Of a DNA stretch of 64,000 nt, positions 56,930 to 64,000 are shown one piece after another. The position numbers were made by a program, and so were the translations under genes. Every line of letters begins with the position of its first letter. The first letter of the stretch is position 1. A model generated the notes under the pieces. The model saw only the letters and a program-made list of their open reading frames with translations, was not told where the DNA came from and did not search any database. The DNA comes from Hymenobacter aquaticus (GTDB lineage: Bacteria; Bacteroidota; Bacteroidia; Cytophagales; Hymenobacteraceae): contig NZ_SRLC01000003.1 of NCBI RefSeq assembly GCF_004765605.1, forward strand, positions 62,001 to 126,000. Reading direction: 5' to 3'.

Positions 56930-57994
56930 CTACTCGTCGGAGTCGGCGTACTGCTCCCATTTGGCTAGGGCGGCTTCAAAGTCGGCCGGTAGCTCGGCTT
57001 CGAAGTGCAGGATATCGTGGGTTACCGGGTGCACAAACCCCAGCGACTTGGCGTGCAAGGCCTGCCGGGGCATTAGCTGGAATACATTTTCTACGAACGA
57101 CTTATAGGCGCCGGTACGCTGCCCGTACAGGACTTTGTCGCCACCGTAGGTAGCATCCGAAAACAGCGGGTGGCCAATGTGCTTCATGTGGGCCCGGATC
57201 TGGTGGGTACGGCCGGTTTCGAGGTTGCACTGGAGCAGGGCCACGTGCCGGAACGTTTTCAGCACTTTGTAGTGCGTTACGGCGTGCTTGCCCTGGTCAC
57301 CGTCCGGATACACGGCCTGCACCTTGCGGTCCTTCAGGCTGCGCCCAATATGGCCCTGAATCGTGCCTTCCGTTTCCTTCGGGATGCCCCACACCAGCGC
57401 CAGGTACGTCCGCTCGATGGTATGGTGGAAAAACTGCTGGGACAAATGCGTCATGGCCCATTCCGTTTTGCCGATGACCAGCAGGCCGGAAGTATCCTTG
57501 TCGATGCGGTGCACCAGGCCGGGCCGGATTTCGCCGTTGCGGCCGGTGGGCAGGTTGCTCAGATGGTAGGCCAACCCATTGACCAGGGTACCGTTCCAGT
57601 TGCCGAAGGCCGGATGCACGACCAGACCCGCCGGCTTGTTGACAATCAGCAATGATTCGTCTTCGTAGCGGATGTCCAGATCCATCGGCTCGGGCACCAC
57701 TTTCACATCGCGCGGGGGCTCGGGCAGCGTGATGGTAATGACGTCGAACGGCTTGATGCGGTAGTTCGACTTCACCACTTTGTCGTTTACCTGCACGGCT
57801 TCGGCCCGAATGGCATCCTGGATTTTGGTCCTGGAGGCATTCGACAGCCGGTTCATCAGGAACTTGTCGAGGCGCAGCAGCTCCTGGCCCCGGTCGACGC
57901 GGATGCGGTGGTGTTCGTAGAGTTCGTCGCCTTCCTCGTTGTCGTCATCGGGCAAGTCAGGGTCGGGCAGCAGAGAATCGGGTACGGAGGTCAT
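56930..57994 (-). CDS. rluD: 23S rRNA pseudouridine synthase RluD
   Basis: 354 residues from ATG 57994. S4-like N-terminal domain (RLDKFLMNRLSNASRTKIQDAI) then the catalytic domain with LVHRIDKDTSGLLVIGKTEWAMTHLSQQF (catalytic Asp in HRIDKDTSG), GRTHQIRAHMKHIGHPLFSDATYGG. It makes pseudouridines at positions of helix 69. An acidic N-terminal extension (PDPDLPDDDNEEGDEL) is lineage specific. Confidence 0.95.
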   Translation of the reverse strand: MTSVPDSLLPDPDLPDDDNEEGDELYEHHRIRVDRGQELLRLDKFLMNRLSNASRTKIQDAIRAEAVQVNDKVVKSNYRIKPFDVITITLPEPPRDVKVVPEPMDLDIRYEDESLLIVNKPAGLVVHPAFGNWNGTLVNGLAYHLSNLPTGRNGEIRPGLVHRIDKDTSGLLVIGKTEWAMTHLSQQFFHHTIERTYLALVWGIPKETEGTIQGHIGRSLKDRKVQAVYPDGDQGKHAVTHYKVLKTFRHVALLQCNLETGRTHQIRAHMKHIGHPLFSDATYGGDKVLYGQRTGAYKSFVENVFQLMPRQALHAKSLGFVHPVTHDILHFEAELPADFEAALAKWEQYADSDE

Positions 57995-58027
57995 GGCAAA
58001 GCAACCAGGTATTGCGGAATGGAAATA

Positions 58028-58058
58028 AGAAAGCCGGAGCATAGTGCTCCGGCTTTCT
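58028..58058 (-). terminator. Terminator of the OmpH pair
   Basis: AGAAAGCCGGAGC (58028-58040) pairs perfectly with GCTCCGGCTTTCT (58046-58058), 22 bp after the last ompH stop. Confidence 0.8.
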
Positions 58059-58079
58059 GCTTACGAAAAGAGGGAAACC

Positions 58080-58703
58080 CTACTTCTTCGATTTAGTCTT
58101 GGTTTTGGTGGTACCAGCGGCGGGCGTAGCGGCCGGAGCGGCAGCGGGAGCCGCTTTAGGAGCAGCCGCGGCAGCGCCAGGCGTAACACCCATTTTCTTC
58201 AGCACCAGATCCGAAATGTCGCCATCCTTGGGGCCGTGCAGCAGCACCGGGCTGGCACCGTCCGAGTTCAGCACGTAGGTATAGCCATTCTCTTCGGCTA
58301 CGGCGTCAATGGTCTTCTGGAGCTTGTCCAGGGCGGGCTTCAGCAGGGTCTGCTGCTTCTGCTGCAGGCTCTGGTCGGCGCTACGCTGGAACTCCTGGAT
58401 GGAGGTTTGCAGGCCGGTCAACTCTTTCTCCTTATCAGCGCGCACTACTTCCGTCATCGTCGGAGCACCTTTCTGGTAGGCTTCAGCTTTGGCCTGATAG
58501 TCCGAATACTTGCTTTTCAGCTGGGCTTCGAGCTGGGTGCTGTAGGCCTTCAGATCCGACTCGATCTGCTTGCTCTCCGGCATCTGGCTCAGAACGTATT
58601 CTACGCTGGTGTAGCCGATTTTGAGCGGGGCTTGCGCCAGTGCCGTGGTAGCCGTGCTGAACGAGAGGACGGCCGCAGCCAGGGCAAGACGGAATTTGTT
58701 CAT
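58080..58703 (-). CDS. OmpH/Skp-family periplasmic chaperone (1)
   Basis: 207 residues from ATG 58703 (alternative 58712). Signal peptide (LALAAAVLSFSTATTALA), an IGYTSVEYVLSQMPESKQIES start typical of OmpH, a long coiled coil (about 45-135), and AEENGYTYVLNSDGASPVLLHGP. C-terminal Ala/Lys-rich tail. Skp-like chaperones hold outer-membrane proteins for BamA, encoded upstream. Confidence 0.92.
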   Translation of the reverse strand: MNKFRLALAAAVLSFSTATTALAQAPLKIGYTSVEYVLSQMPESKQIESDLKAYSTQLEAQLKSKYSDYQAKAEAYQKGAPTMTEVVRADKEKELTGLQTSIQEFQRSADQSLQQKQQTLLKPALDKLQKTIDAVAEENGYTYVLNSDGASPVLLHGPKDGDISDLVLKKMGVTPGAAAAAPKAAPAAAPAATPAAGTTKTKTKSKK

Positions 58704-58752
58704 GATGTTCATTAAGGGGAAACTTTCAGAAAGTAGGGTTACAAAAGCAAAG

Positions 58753-59442
58753 TTAATTTTTTCGGCTAGCCGGGCGCGTATTTGTTGGGCGGGCCGGCTG
58801 GCGGGTCTTGCTGGCCGGGGCTGCCGCGTCCTGGTCCGTGTCCACGTCCGCGTCGCCGGCGGGCGTTTTGGGCGTCGTCACCGTGCGGGTAGCGCCCTTC
58901 TGGCCCGGCTGGTTCCGGTCTTCAGAAGCTAAACCCAATTCTTCCAAGACAAATTCCGTGTAGTCGTGGGTGGGGTTGGTATACAGCATGGTCAGGTCGC
59001 CGGCTTTGTCGAAAACAATGGCCAGCTGCTTTTTCTTGGCCACCTTTTCAATGGCTTCGAACACCTGATCCTGCACGGGCTTGGTCAACTCCTGCCGCTT
59101 TTTGAACAGTTGGCCTTCGTAACCGAAGATCTTGTTCTGGTAGGCCTTCACGTCCTGCTCCTTTTTCAGAATCTCATCCTGCCGCTTCTTTTTCATGGGC
59201 TCGGTCAGGAGCACTTCTTCGGCCTGGTAGTTCCGGTAAAGCTTGTCGAGGTCCTTTTTCTGGCTTTCAATTTCTTTCTGCCACGTATTCGACAACGTGT
59301 TCAGCTCCTGCTGCGCCTGGGCGTAGGCGGGCATCTTGCCCATCACAAACTCGGAGTCGACGTACCCAAACTTCTGGGCCAGCGCGGCCGGCCCCGTCAG
59401 GAGCAGCAACGCGCCCAGCAGCAGAGAATGTAGCTTTTTCAT
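58753..59442 (-). CDS. OmpH/Skp-family periplasmic chaperone (2)
   Basis: 229 residues. Signal peptide (LLLGALLLLTGPAALA), FGYVDSEFVMGKMPAYAQAQ start, coiled coil (about 45-140), and KKQLAIVFDKAGDLTMLYTNPTHDYTEFVLEELG. The C-terminal tail is long and low complexity (ATRTVTTPKTPAGDADVDTD..). Second Skp-like protein directly after bamA, 42 bp from its stop. Confidence 0.92.
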   Translation of the reverse strand: MKKLHSLLLGALLLLTGPAALAQKFGYVDSEFVMGKMPAYAQAQQELNTLSNTWQKEIESQKKDLDKLYRNYQAEEVLLTEPMKKKRQDEILKKEQDVKAYQNKIFGYEGQLFKKRQELTKPVQDQVFEAIEKVAKKKQLAIVFDKAGDLTMLYTNPTHDYTEFVLEELGLASEDRNQPGQKGATRTVTTPKTPAGDADVDTDQDAAAPASKTRQPARPTNTRPASRKN

Positions 59443-59483
59443 GTCAAGTAGAAAGTGAGCTGGCGAAGCAGACCGCCGAACCG

Positions 59484-62000
59484 TTAGCGAATCTGCTGAC
59501 CAATGATGAAGTGGAACTGGCCTTTGTCCTGCACGGCCTGGGTGGCCGAGTAGCGGGGTACGGCATCGAACCCGTAGCCGTAGTCGAAGCCAAGCAAACC
59601 GAATGCCGACATGAAAATCCGGGCGCCAACCCCCGCCGAGCGGTACAGCTTGTAGGGGTTGTAATCCTTGTAGCTTTCAAAGGCATTGCCCGCTTCGGCA
59701 AAGCCCAGCACGTAGACCGTAGCCGCTGGGTTCAGCGAAACCGGATAACGCATTTCCAGTACGTATTTATTATAGGCTACCCCACCGCTGGAGTTGGGGT
59801 TCTGCACCGCGTTGGCGCTGTTGGGGTCCTCGTAGCCCCGCAGACCCACGTATTCGGTGCCCACCAGGAAGTTGGACGAGCCCCCGTAGCCCAGGCCCGC
59901 ACCGCCCAGCTTGAACCGCTCGAAGGGGCCGATTTCCCGCTTCGAGTTGTAGGTGCCGATAAAGCCGAAGTGAGCCCGGGTGTTCAGCACCAGCTTACCC
60001 ACGATGGGCGTAAACCAGGAAGCGTCGAACATCCACTTGTGGAATTCCACCCACTCGTTCACGCTCGGGTGCGAGCCTTTGAAGACGGAGTACGGCGGCG
60101 TCAGGTTCACGCTCAGAGCCAGCGACGAGCCCCGACGGGTGTAGGTCGGGTTGTCGATGCTGTTGCGCGAGAGGGTCGTGTTGAAGGTGATGTTGGCGGC
60201 ATTACCCGTGCCGTTGGCAAAGCCCTGGATGTAGGGGTAGTTCTTGAGCTTGTACTGGCTCACCGACAGCGAGTTGCTCAGCGTGAAGTAGTCATCCGGC
60301 ACGCGCAGACGACGGCCCAGACCAATGGTGGCACTGTTTACCTTAATCGACTGGTCGTTGTTGGCGTCGAGGCTGGTGCCCACGCGCTGAATGCTCTTGT
60401 TCAGGCTAAACGACAGCGAGTTAGGCTTGCGGCCACCCAGCCAGGGCTCCGTGAACGAGAAGGAGTAAGCCTGGTACTGCAAGCCGTTGGCCTGCACGTT
60501 CAGGGCCAGGCGCTGCCCGTCGCCGGCCGGCACCGGCGTCCAGTTGCGGAGGCTACCGGCTTTGCGTAGCGAGAAGTTGTTGAACACCAGACCTACGGTG
60601 CCGATAAAGCCCGCGTAGCCGCCCCAGCCACCCGACAGCGTAATCTGGTCCGAAGGCTTTTCAACTACGGTGTAGTTGATGTCCACGGTGCCCTCGGCCG
60701 GGTTCGGCACGGGGTTCAGACCAATCTTTTCCGGGTCGAAGTAGCCCAGCGTAGCAATCTGGCGCTGGGAACGAATCAGCAGCTCCCGGTTAAACTTGTC
60801 GCCGGGCAGCGTCTGCAGTTCGCGGCGCAGCACATGGTCACTGGTTTTGGTGTTGCCGGCAATGTTGACTTCCTTGATGCGGGCCTGCACCCCTTCGCTG
60901 ATGCGCATCTCGATATCAATCGAGTCGCCTTCCACCTTGGTTTCTACCGGCTCAATGCTGAAGAACAGGTAGCCGTCGTTCATGTAGAGCGAGGTAATGT
61001 CCTGGCCGGTCGGGTTGTAATTCAGGCGCTTGTCGAGCGTTTCCTTGCTGTAGGTGCTGCCTTCCTTGATGGCCAGCACCGAGGCCAGCGTTTTGTCGTC
61101 GTAGAGGTAGTTGCCGTTCCAGGTGATATTGCGGAAGTAGTACTTCGGCCCTTCATCCACGGTCAGGCGCAGGGCCAGGCCGTCCTCGGTCCGCATTACG
61201 GTATCCGACACGATGGCCGCGTCGCGGTAGCCCTCGGAGTTGTAAAACTCAATCAGCTTCTGCTTGTCCTCTTCGTATTCAGTCTTCTGAAACTTGGCCG
61301 AGGTCAGGAATTTGTAGGGCTTGCGCTCCTTGGTTTTCTTCAGCTTGCCCTTCAGCTTCCGGTCGCTGAAAGCCTGGTTGCCTTCGAAGGCAATGTCCTT
61401 GATGCGGATTTTGTCGCCTTTATCCACCCTGATGTTCAGCACCACGCTGTTCGGCAAGCTCGAATCCGGCGACTGCACGATCGTGGCTTTGGCATCGAGG
61501 AAGCCCTTGTTGGTGTAAAACTTCCGGACCTGCGCCTTCGTATTGTTGAGCAGGGCATCGGTAACCACTTTGCCGCGGATCAGCTTGATCTTGTCCTTCA
61601 GATCATCGGCTTGGCCTTTGCTGATGCCGCTGAACTCAAACTTTGACAGCCGGGGCCGCTCTTTCAGATTGAAATCCAGAAAAATCTTCGTGCCCTCGGT
61701 GCGGGTGATGGATACACTCACGTCGCCCAGAATGCCCTGGTCCCAGAGGCGGCGAATGGCTTTGCCGATTTCTTCGCCCGGCACCGTAATAGGGTCGCCT
61801 ATTTTCAGGCCCGACAGGCCAATAAGCGTATTGGTATCCAGATAGGTAGCTCCGCTGACGGTAATGCCACCCAACTCGTAGCGCTGAGGCTCGGCCCCAC
61901 TAGCGGCCGGTACCTGGGCCCACGCCTCGGGCATGGCAGCACCACCGGACACCGCCAGCACTGTTAGCAGCAGGAAAAATTTATTGCGGAAAGAAATCAT
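59484..62000 (-). CDS. bamA: Outer-membrane protein assembly factor BamA
   Basis: 838 residues. Signal peptide, five POTRA domains (about 35-440; e.g. ELGGITVSGATYLDTNTLIGLSGLKIGD, KEVNIAGNTKTSDHVLRREL), then the 16-stranded barrel with VRGYE-type loop 6 motif as GLRGYED (VGLRGYEDPNS) and the final strand ending FHFIIGQQIR. It inserts beta-barrel proteins in the outer membrane. Next to Skp-like genes and uppS. Confidence 0.96.
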   Translation of the reverse strand: MISFRNKFFLLLTVLAVSGGAAMPEAWAQVPAASGAEPQRYELGGITVSGATYLDTNTLIGLSGLKIGDPITVPGEEIGKAIRRLWDQGILGDVSVSITRTEGTKIFLDFNLKERPRLSKFEFSGISKGQADDLKDKIKLIRGKVVTDALLNNTKAQVRKFYTNKGFLDAKATIVQSPDSSLPNSVVLNIRVDKGDKIRIKDIAFEGNQAFSDRKLKGKLKKTKERKPYKFLTSAKFQKTEYEEDKQKLIEFYNSEGYRDAAIVSDTVMRTEDGLALRLTVDEGPKYYFRNITWNGNYLYDDKTLASVLAIKEGSTYSKETLDKRLNYNPTGQDITSLYMNDGYLFFSIEPVETKVEGDSIDIEMRISEGVQARIKEVNIAGNTKTSDHVLRRELQTLPGDKFNRELLIRSQRQIATLGYFDPEKIGLNPVPNPAEGTVDINYTVVEKPSDQITLSGGWGGYAGFIGTVGLVFNNFSLRKAGSLRNWTPVPAGDGQRLALNVQANGLQYQAYSFSFTEPWLGGRKPNSLSFSLNKSIQRVGTSLDANNDQSIKVNSATIGLGRRLRVPDDYFTLSNSLSVSQYKLKNYPYIQGFANGTGNAANITFNTTLSRNSIDNPTYTRRGSSLALSVNLTPPYSVFKGSHPSVNEWVEFHKWMFDASWFTPIVGKLVLNTRAHFGFIGTYNSKREIGPFERFKLGGAGLGYGGSSNFLVGTEYVGLRGYEDPNSANAVQNPNSSGGVAYNKYVLEMRYPVSLNPAATVYVLGFAEAGNAFESYKDYNPYKLYRSAGVGARIFMSAFGLLGFDYGYGFDAVPRYSATQAVQDKGQFHFIIGQQIR

Positions 62001-62009
62001 TCGAAAAAC

Positions 62010-62756
62010 TTACGAAACGGTTAGCTGCTCACTGGTTTTGCCAAAGCGCCGCTCACGGCGCTGGTAGGCTTGGATGGCATCGTAGAAATGCTCGCGCCGG
62101 TAGTCTGGCCACAGTATTTCCGTAATATACAGCTCGGTGTAGGCCAACTGCCACAGCAGAAAGTTGCTGATGCGCTGCTCGCCACTGGTCCTGATCAGGA
62201 GCTCGGGGTCGGGCATGCCGGCGGTGGTCAGGTAGCCGGCCAGGGTACTTTCGGTTAGTTCTTCGGCCCGCAGCTTACCGGCGGCCACGTCAGCCGCCAG
62301 GCGCCGGGCCGCCTGCGTCAGGTCCCACCGGCCGCTGTAGCTCAGGGCCAGCACCAGCGTCATGCGGTTGCCGTCTTTGGTCAGCTCCATAGCTTCACGC
62401 AGCTCCCGCTGGCACGATTCGGGCAGCTGCTCAATCTGGCCAATGGCCTCCAGGCGGATACTGTTCTTGAGCAGCGTAGGCGTTTCCTGCCGGATGGTGT
62501 GCACCAGCAGCTGCATCAGGGCCATTACCTCGTGCTTGGGGCGGCCCCAGTTTTCCGTCGAAAAGGCGTAGAGCGTCAGATACTGCACGCCCAGCTCGGC
62601 GGCGCCTTCCACCGTATCCCGAACCGCCGTAATGGCGCTTTGGTGCCCGAAGATGCGCAGGCCGCCTTTCTGTTTTGCCCAACGGCCATTGCCATCCATA
62701 ATGACGGCAACGTGGGCAGGTATATTCTGAGTGTCTAGTTCGGACCGGGCGGCCAT
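62010..62756 (-). CDS. uppS: Isoprenyl transferase (undecaprenyl diphosphate synthase)
   Basis: 248 residues. cis-prenyltransferase motifs: HVAVIMDGNGRWAKQKG (Asp for Mg-diphosphate), LTLYAFSTENWGRP, RTSGEQRISNFLLWQLAYTELYI. It makes the C55 lipid carrier for peptidoglycan and LPS. It ends 9 bp before bamA. Confidence 0.95.
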   Translation of the reverse strand: MAARSELDTQNIPAHVAVIMDGNGRWAKQKGGLRIFGHQSAITAVRDTVEGAAELGVQYLTLYAFSTENWGRPKHEVMALMQLLVHTIRQETPTLLKNSIRLEAIGQIEQLPESCQRELREAMELTKDGNRMTLVLALSYSGRWDLTQAARRLAADVAAGKLRAEELTESTLAGYLTTAGMPDPELLIRTSGEQRISNFLLWQLAYTELYITEILWPDYRREHFYDAIQAYQRRERRFGKTSEQLTVS

Positions 62757-62825
62757 CAGTACTTTTTGCGTAAAGAGGCTGCAAGTTACGCAAATGGTTG
62801 CATTAAGCCCGGCCCCCTCCCACTT

Positions 62826-63578
62826 CTAGCGCAGCAGCTTAGGATTGGCCTTATAGGAGTCGGGACAACTGATTTTATAAAAAGTATAGGAAATGCTCAG
62901 GCCGTTGTAGAAATACCAGTCCTGGTCGTGGGTATTCACCAGCAACGGGGTTTCGGTGCCCAGTTGGTCCAGCTCGTCGGTGAAGGCTTTGCGGGCTCCT
63001 ACCTCCAGGCCCAGGTTCCAGCGCGGCGACAACGCCAGCTTCATGCCAATACCGGCCGGAATGGCAATGCCCAAGGTGCTGCCGCTCTGCTCCGCTGCGG
63101 CGAGGCCCCCGGCGGTGCTGATGGTACGGGTACGGGCCAGAAACCCGGCTACGCCCACAAACACGTAGGGCGTGAAGTGTACTTTCTCCTTGCGGTTGCG
63201 GTAGTCAAAGAAGTTATACTCGACGGCGCCGGCGGCTTCCAGGATATTGCCTTTCACGTTGGCCTGCCGGTGAGCGTGCAGCGGGGCCGTATTGCCGTTC
63301 ACGCCCGGCACATTCGCATCGTCGGCCCGCACGAGTCCCCACAGGAAGCTGCCGCGCAGCGTAATGGGAGCCGACATATCTTTGCGGTAAAAAATCGTGG
63401 CGGCAGGGCGGTTGTTGGCAAACCGATACGCTGGCGCTATTTCTCCTTTGTATACCATTCCTCCCACGCCAATGCCCAGCTCACTGGTATTCTGGGCGGC
63501 AGCGGAGAAAGCAAAAAAAACACTCCCTGCTTGCACCAGGCAAACAAGGAGTGTTTTGAAGGGATTCGAATGCGTCAT
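62826..63578 (-). CDS. DUF6089 outer-membrane barrel protein
   Basis: 250 residues. Signal peptide (LLVCLVQAGSVFFAFSAAAQ). DUF6089 signatures: ELGIGVGGMVYKGEIAP, PAATIFYRKDMSAPITLRGS, VEYNFFDYRNRKEKVHFTPYVFVGVAGF, ending ISYTFYKISCPDS. A small beta-barrel conserved before uppS and bamA in Bacteroidota. The first 25 codons carry a terminator-like hairpin (63517-63557). Confidence 0.85.
   Translation of the reverse strand: MTHSNPFKTLLVCLVQAGSVFFAFSAAAQNTSELGIGVGGMVYKGEIAPAYRFANNRPAATIFYRKDMSAPITLRGSFLWGLVRADDANVPGVNGNTAPLHAHRQANVKGNILEAAGAVEYNFFDYRNRKEKVHFTPYVFVGVAGFLARTRTISTAGGLAAAEQSGSTLGIAIPAGIGMKLALSPRWNLGLEVGARKAFTDELDQLGTETPLLVNTHDQDWYFYNGLSISYTFYKISCPDSYKANPKLLR
63517..63557 (-). other. 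Terminator-like hairpin inside the start of the DUF6089 gene
   Basis: On the minus strand: AAAACACTCC, 21 nt, GGAGTGTTTT and four more T, inside codons 8-22. The shape is that of an intrinsic terminator in the signal-peptide-coding region. Attenuation or chance; see findings. Confidence 0.4.
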
Positions 63579-63580
63579 TA

Positions 63581-63612
63581 GACTGGCTGTAAGTGAAACT
63601 TGACAGCCAGTC
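63581..63612. other. Hairpin between the two DUF6089 genes
   Basis: GACTGGCTGT (63581-63590) pairs with ACAGCCAGTC (63603-63612), 10 bp perfect, loop 12. No T-run. Confidence 0.5.
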
Positions 63613-63619
63613 CAGCTGG

Positions 63620-64000
63620 CTATCGGAATTTGGGGCTTTTAACGCGGGGAGCGAGAATGTAGTTTACATTGAGACCCGTAACGATGTACCAGTCCTTCTC
63701 ATTGCCCTTGCCGCGCATTTCGCCGGGAACGTTGAAGTTGATGAACGTGCCGTCATCAGTGCGGGTGATGCCACGACCGAAGTAGCGGGCTTCGGCGCTG
63801 CCCAGTTTGGCTTGGTCGATGTATACACCGCTCACGTCGTCCAGGTAGTCGGTGAACGTCTTGCGCCAGCCGATTTCCAGGCCAATATCAAAGCTTTTGT
63901 TGAGTTTGTAACGAACACCACCACCGAAAGGGATAGAAATGTTGGTCAGGGCGTAGTCAACGCCTTCCGTGCGCAGGGGCTGCAGGTTCACGATTGCGCC
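63620..64000 (-). CDS. DUF6089 outer-membrane barrel protein, C-terminal part (runs off the window)
   Basis: The frame is open to the end of the window (127 codons including the stop). SIPFGGGVRYKLNKSFDIGLEIGWRKTFTDYLDDVSGVYID and DWYIVTGLNVNYIL match the C-terminal half of the downstream paralog's layout (LGLEVGARKAFTDELDQLG). A tandem paralog upstream of DUF6089-uppS-bamA. The start lies outside. Confidence 0.85.
   Translation of the reverse strand, partial: GAIVNLQPLRTEGVDYALTNISIPFGGGVRYKLNKSFDIGLEIGWRKTFTDYLDDVSGVYIDQAKLGSAEARYFGRGITRTDDGTFINFNVPGEMRGKGNEKDWYIVTGLNVNYILAPRVKSPKFR

Noticed and set aside
1..64000. tRNA, rRNA, riboswitch or integrase-attachment signals
   Set aside because: Nothing recognisable was seen by eye; a covariance-model search was not possible here.

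Overview
The window is a 64-kb stretch of a high-GC Bacteroidota chromosome, most like Hymenobacter or a close relative in the Cytophagales. The evidence is gene content (gliding lipoproteins GldB and GldD, a Bacteroidota-type ExbB-ExbD-ExbD-TonB cluster, DUF6089-UppS-BamA-OmpH-OmpH, HU-TPR-RNase G beside MutY-SSB-GldD), promoters of the Bacteroidota TAnnTTTG type, few Shine-Dalgarno sites, and many GTG or TTG starts. No rRNA, tRNA, CRISPR array, transposase or phage module was found, so this is mostly ordinary chromosomal backbone with small accessory patches.

Layout. 1-4.2 kb (minus strand): start of a TonB-dependent receptor, a DUF2807 lipoprotein, an ECF sigma factor and an MFS exporter. 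4.4-7.5 kb (plus): two small hypotheticals, a second ECF sigma factor overlapping a small anti-sigma-like protein, and endonuclease III. 7.5-10.6 kb: glycosyltransferase, GldB and an outer-membrane barrel. 10.8-18.8 kb: RNase G, an mS38-like 29-residue protein, a TPR protein and HU on minus, divergent from MutY, SSB, GldD and RecG on plus. 21.3-30.1 kb (minus): a fatty-acid beta-oxidation regulon (acyl-CoA ligase, MarR-type regulator, FadB-like and FadA-like enzymes, acyl-CoA dehydrogenase) with a YggL-like ribosome-binding protein embedded. 30.3-38.5 kb: accessory patch with a metal-site-less arginase-family protein, a cytochrome b5-like protein, MurQ, a DUF433/DUF5615 toxin-antitoxin pair, an 11 x 21-bp minisatellite and two tandem tail-fibre-like secreted paralogs. 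38.7-49.5 kb: housekeeping genes (Der, Era, AraC-type regulator, ferrochelatase, cysteine desulfurase, phosphoglucosamine mutase, MazG). 49.6-56.9 kb: TonB energy-transduction cluster with two TonB proteins, a PstS-like lipoprotein and a TPR protein. 56.9-64 kb (minus): RluD and the outer-membrane biogenesis cluster OmpH-OmpH-BamA-UppS-DUF6089-DUF6089.

Functional threads: envelope energy transduction (receptor, TonB/Exb), outer-membrane assembly (BamA, Skp-like OmpH, UppS), gliding (GldB, GldD), fatty-acid degradation under a MarR-type regulator, and DNA or nucleotide quality control (Nth, MutY, RecG, SSB, MazG).

The most unusual material is non-coding. Three operator-like dyads lie exactly 22 bp apart upstream of the TonB receptor. 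A REPIN-like element donates the stop codon of an ECF sigma gene. Several intergenic long inverted repeats share one architecture but not sequence. A 13-nt box is shared by the marR and acyl-CoA dehydrogenase promoters. TAnnTTTG boxes 23-28 nt before start codons fix several gene starts. All calls come from reading the sequence; no database search was run.
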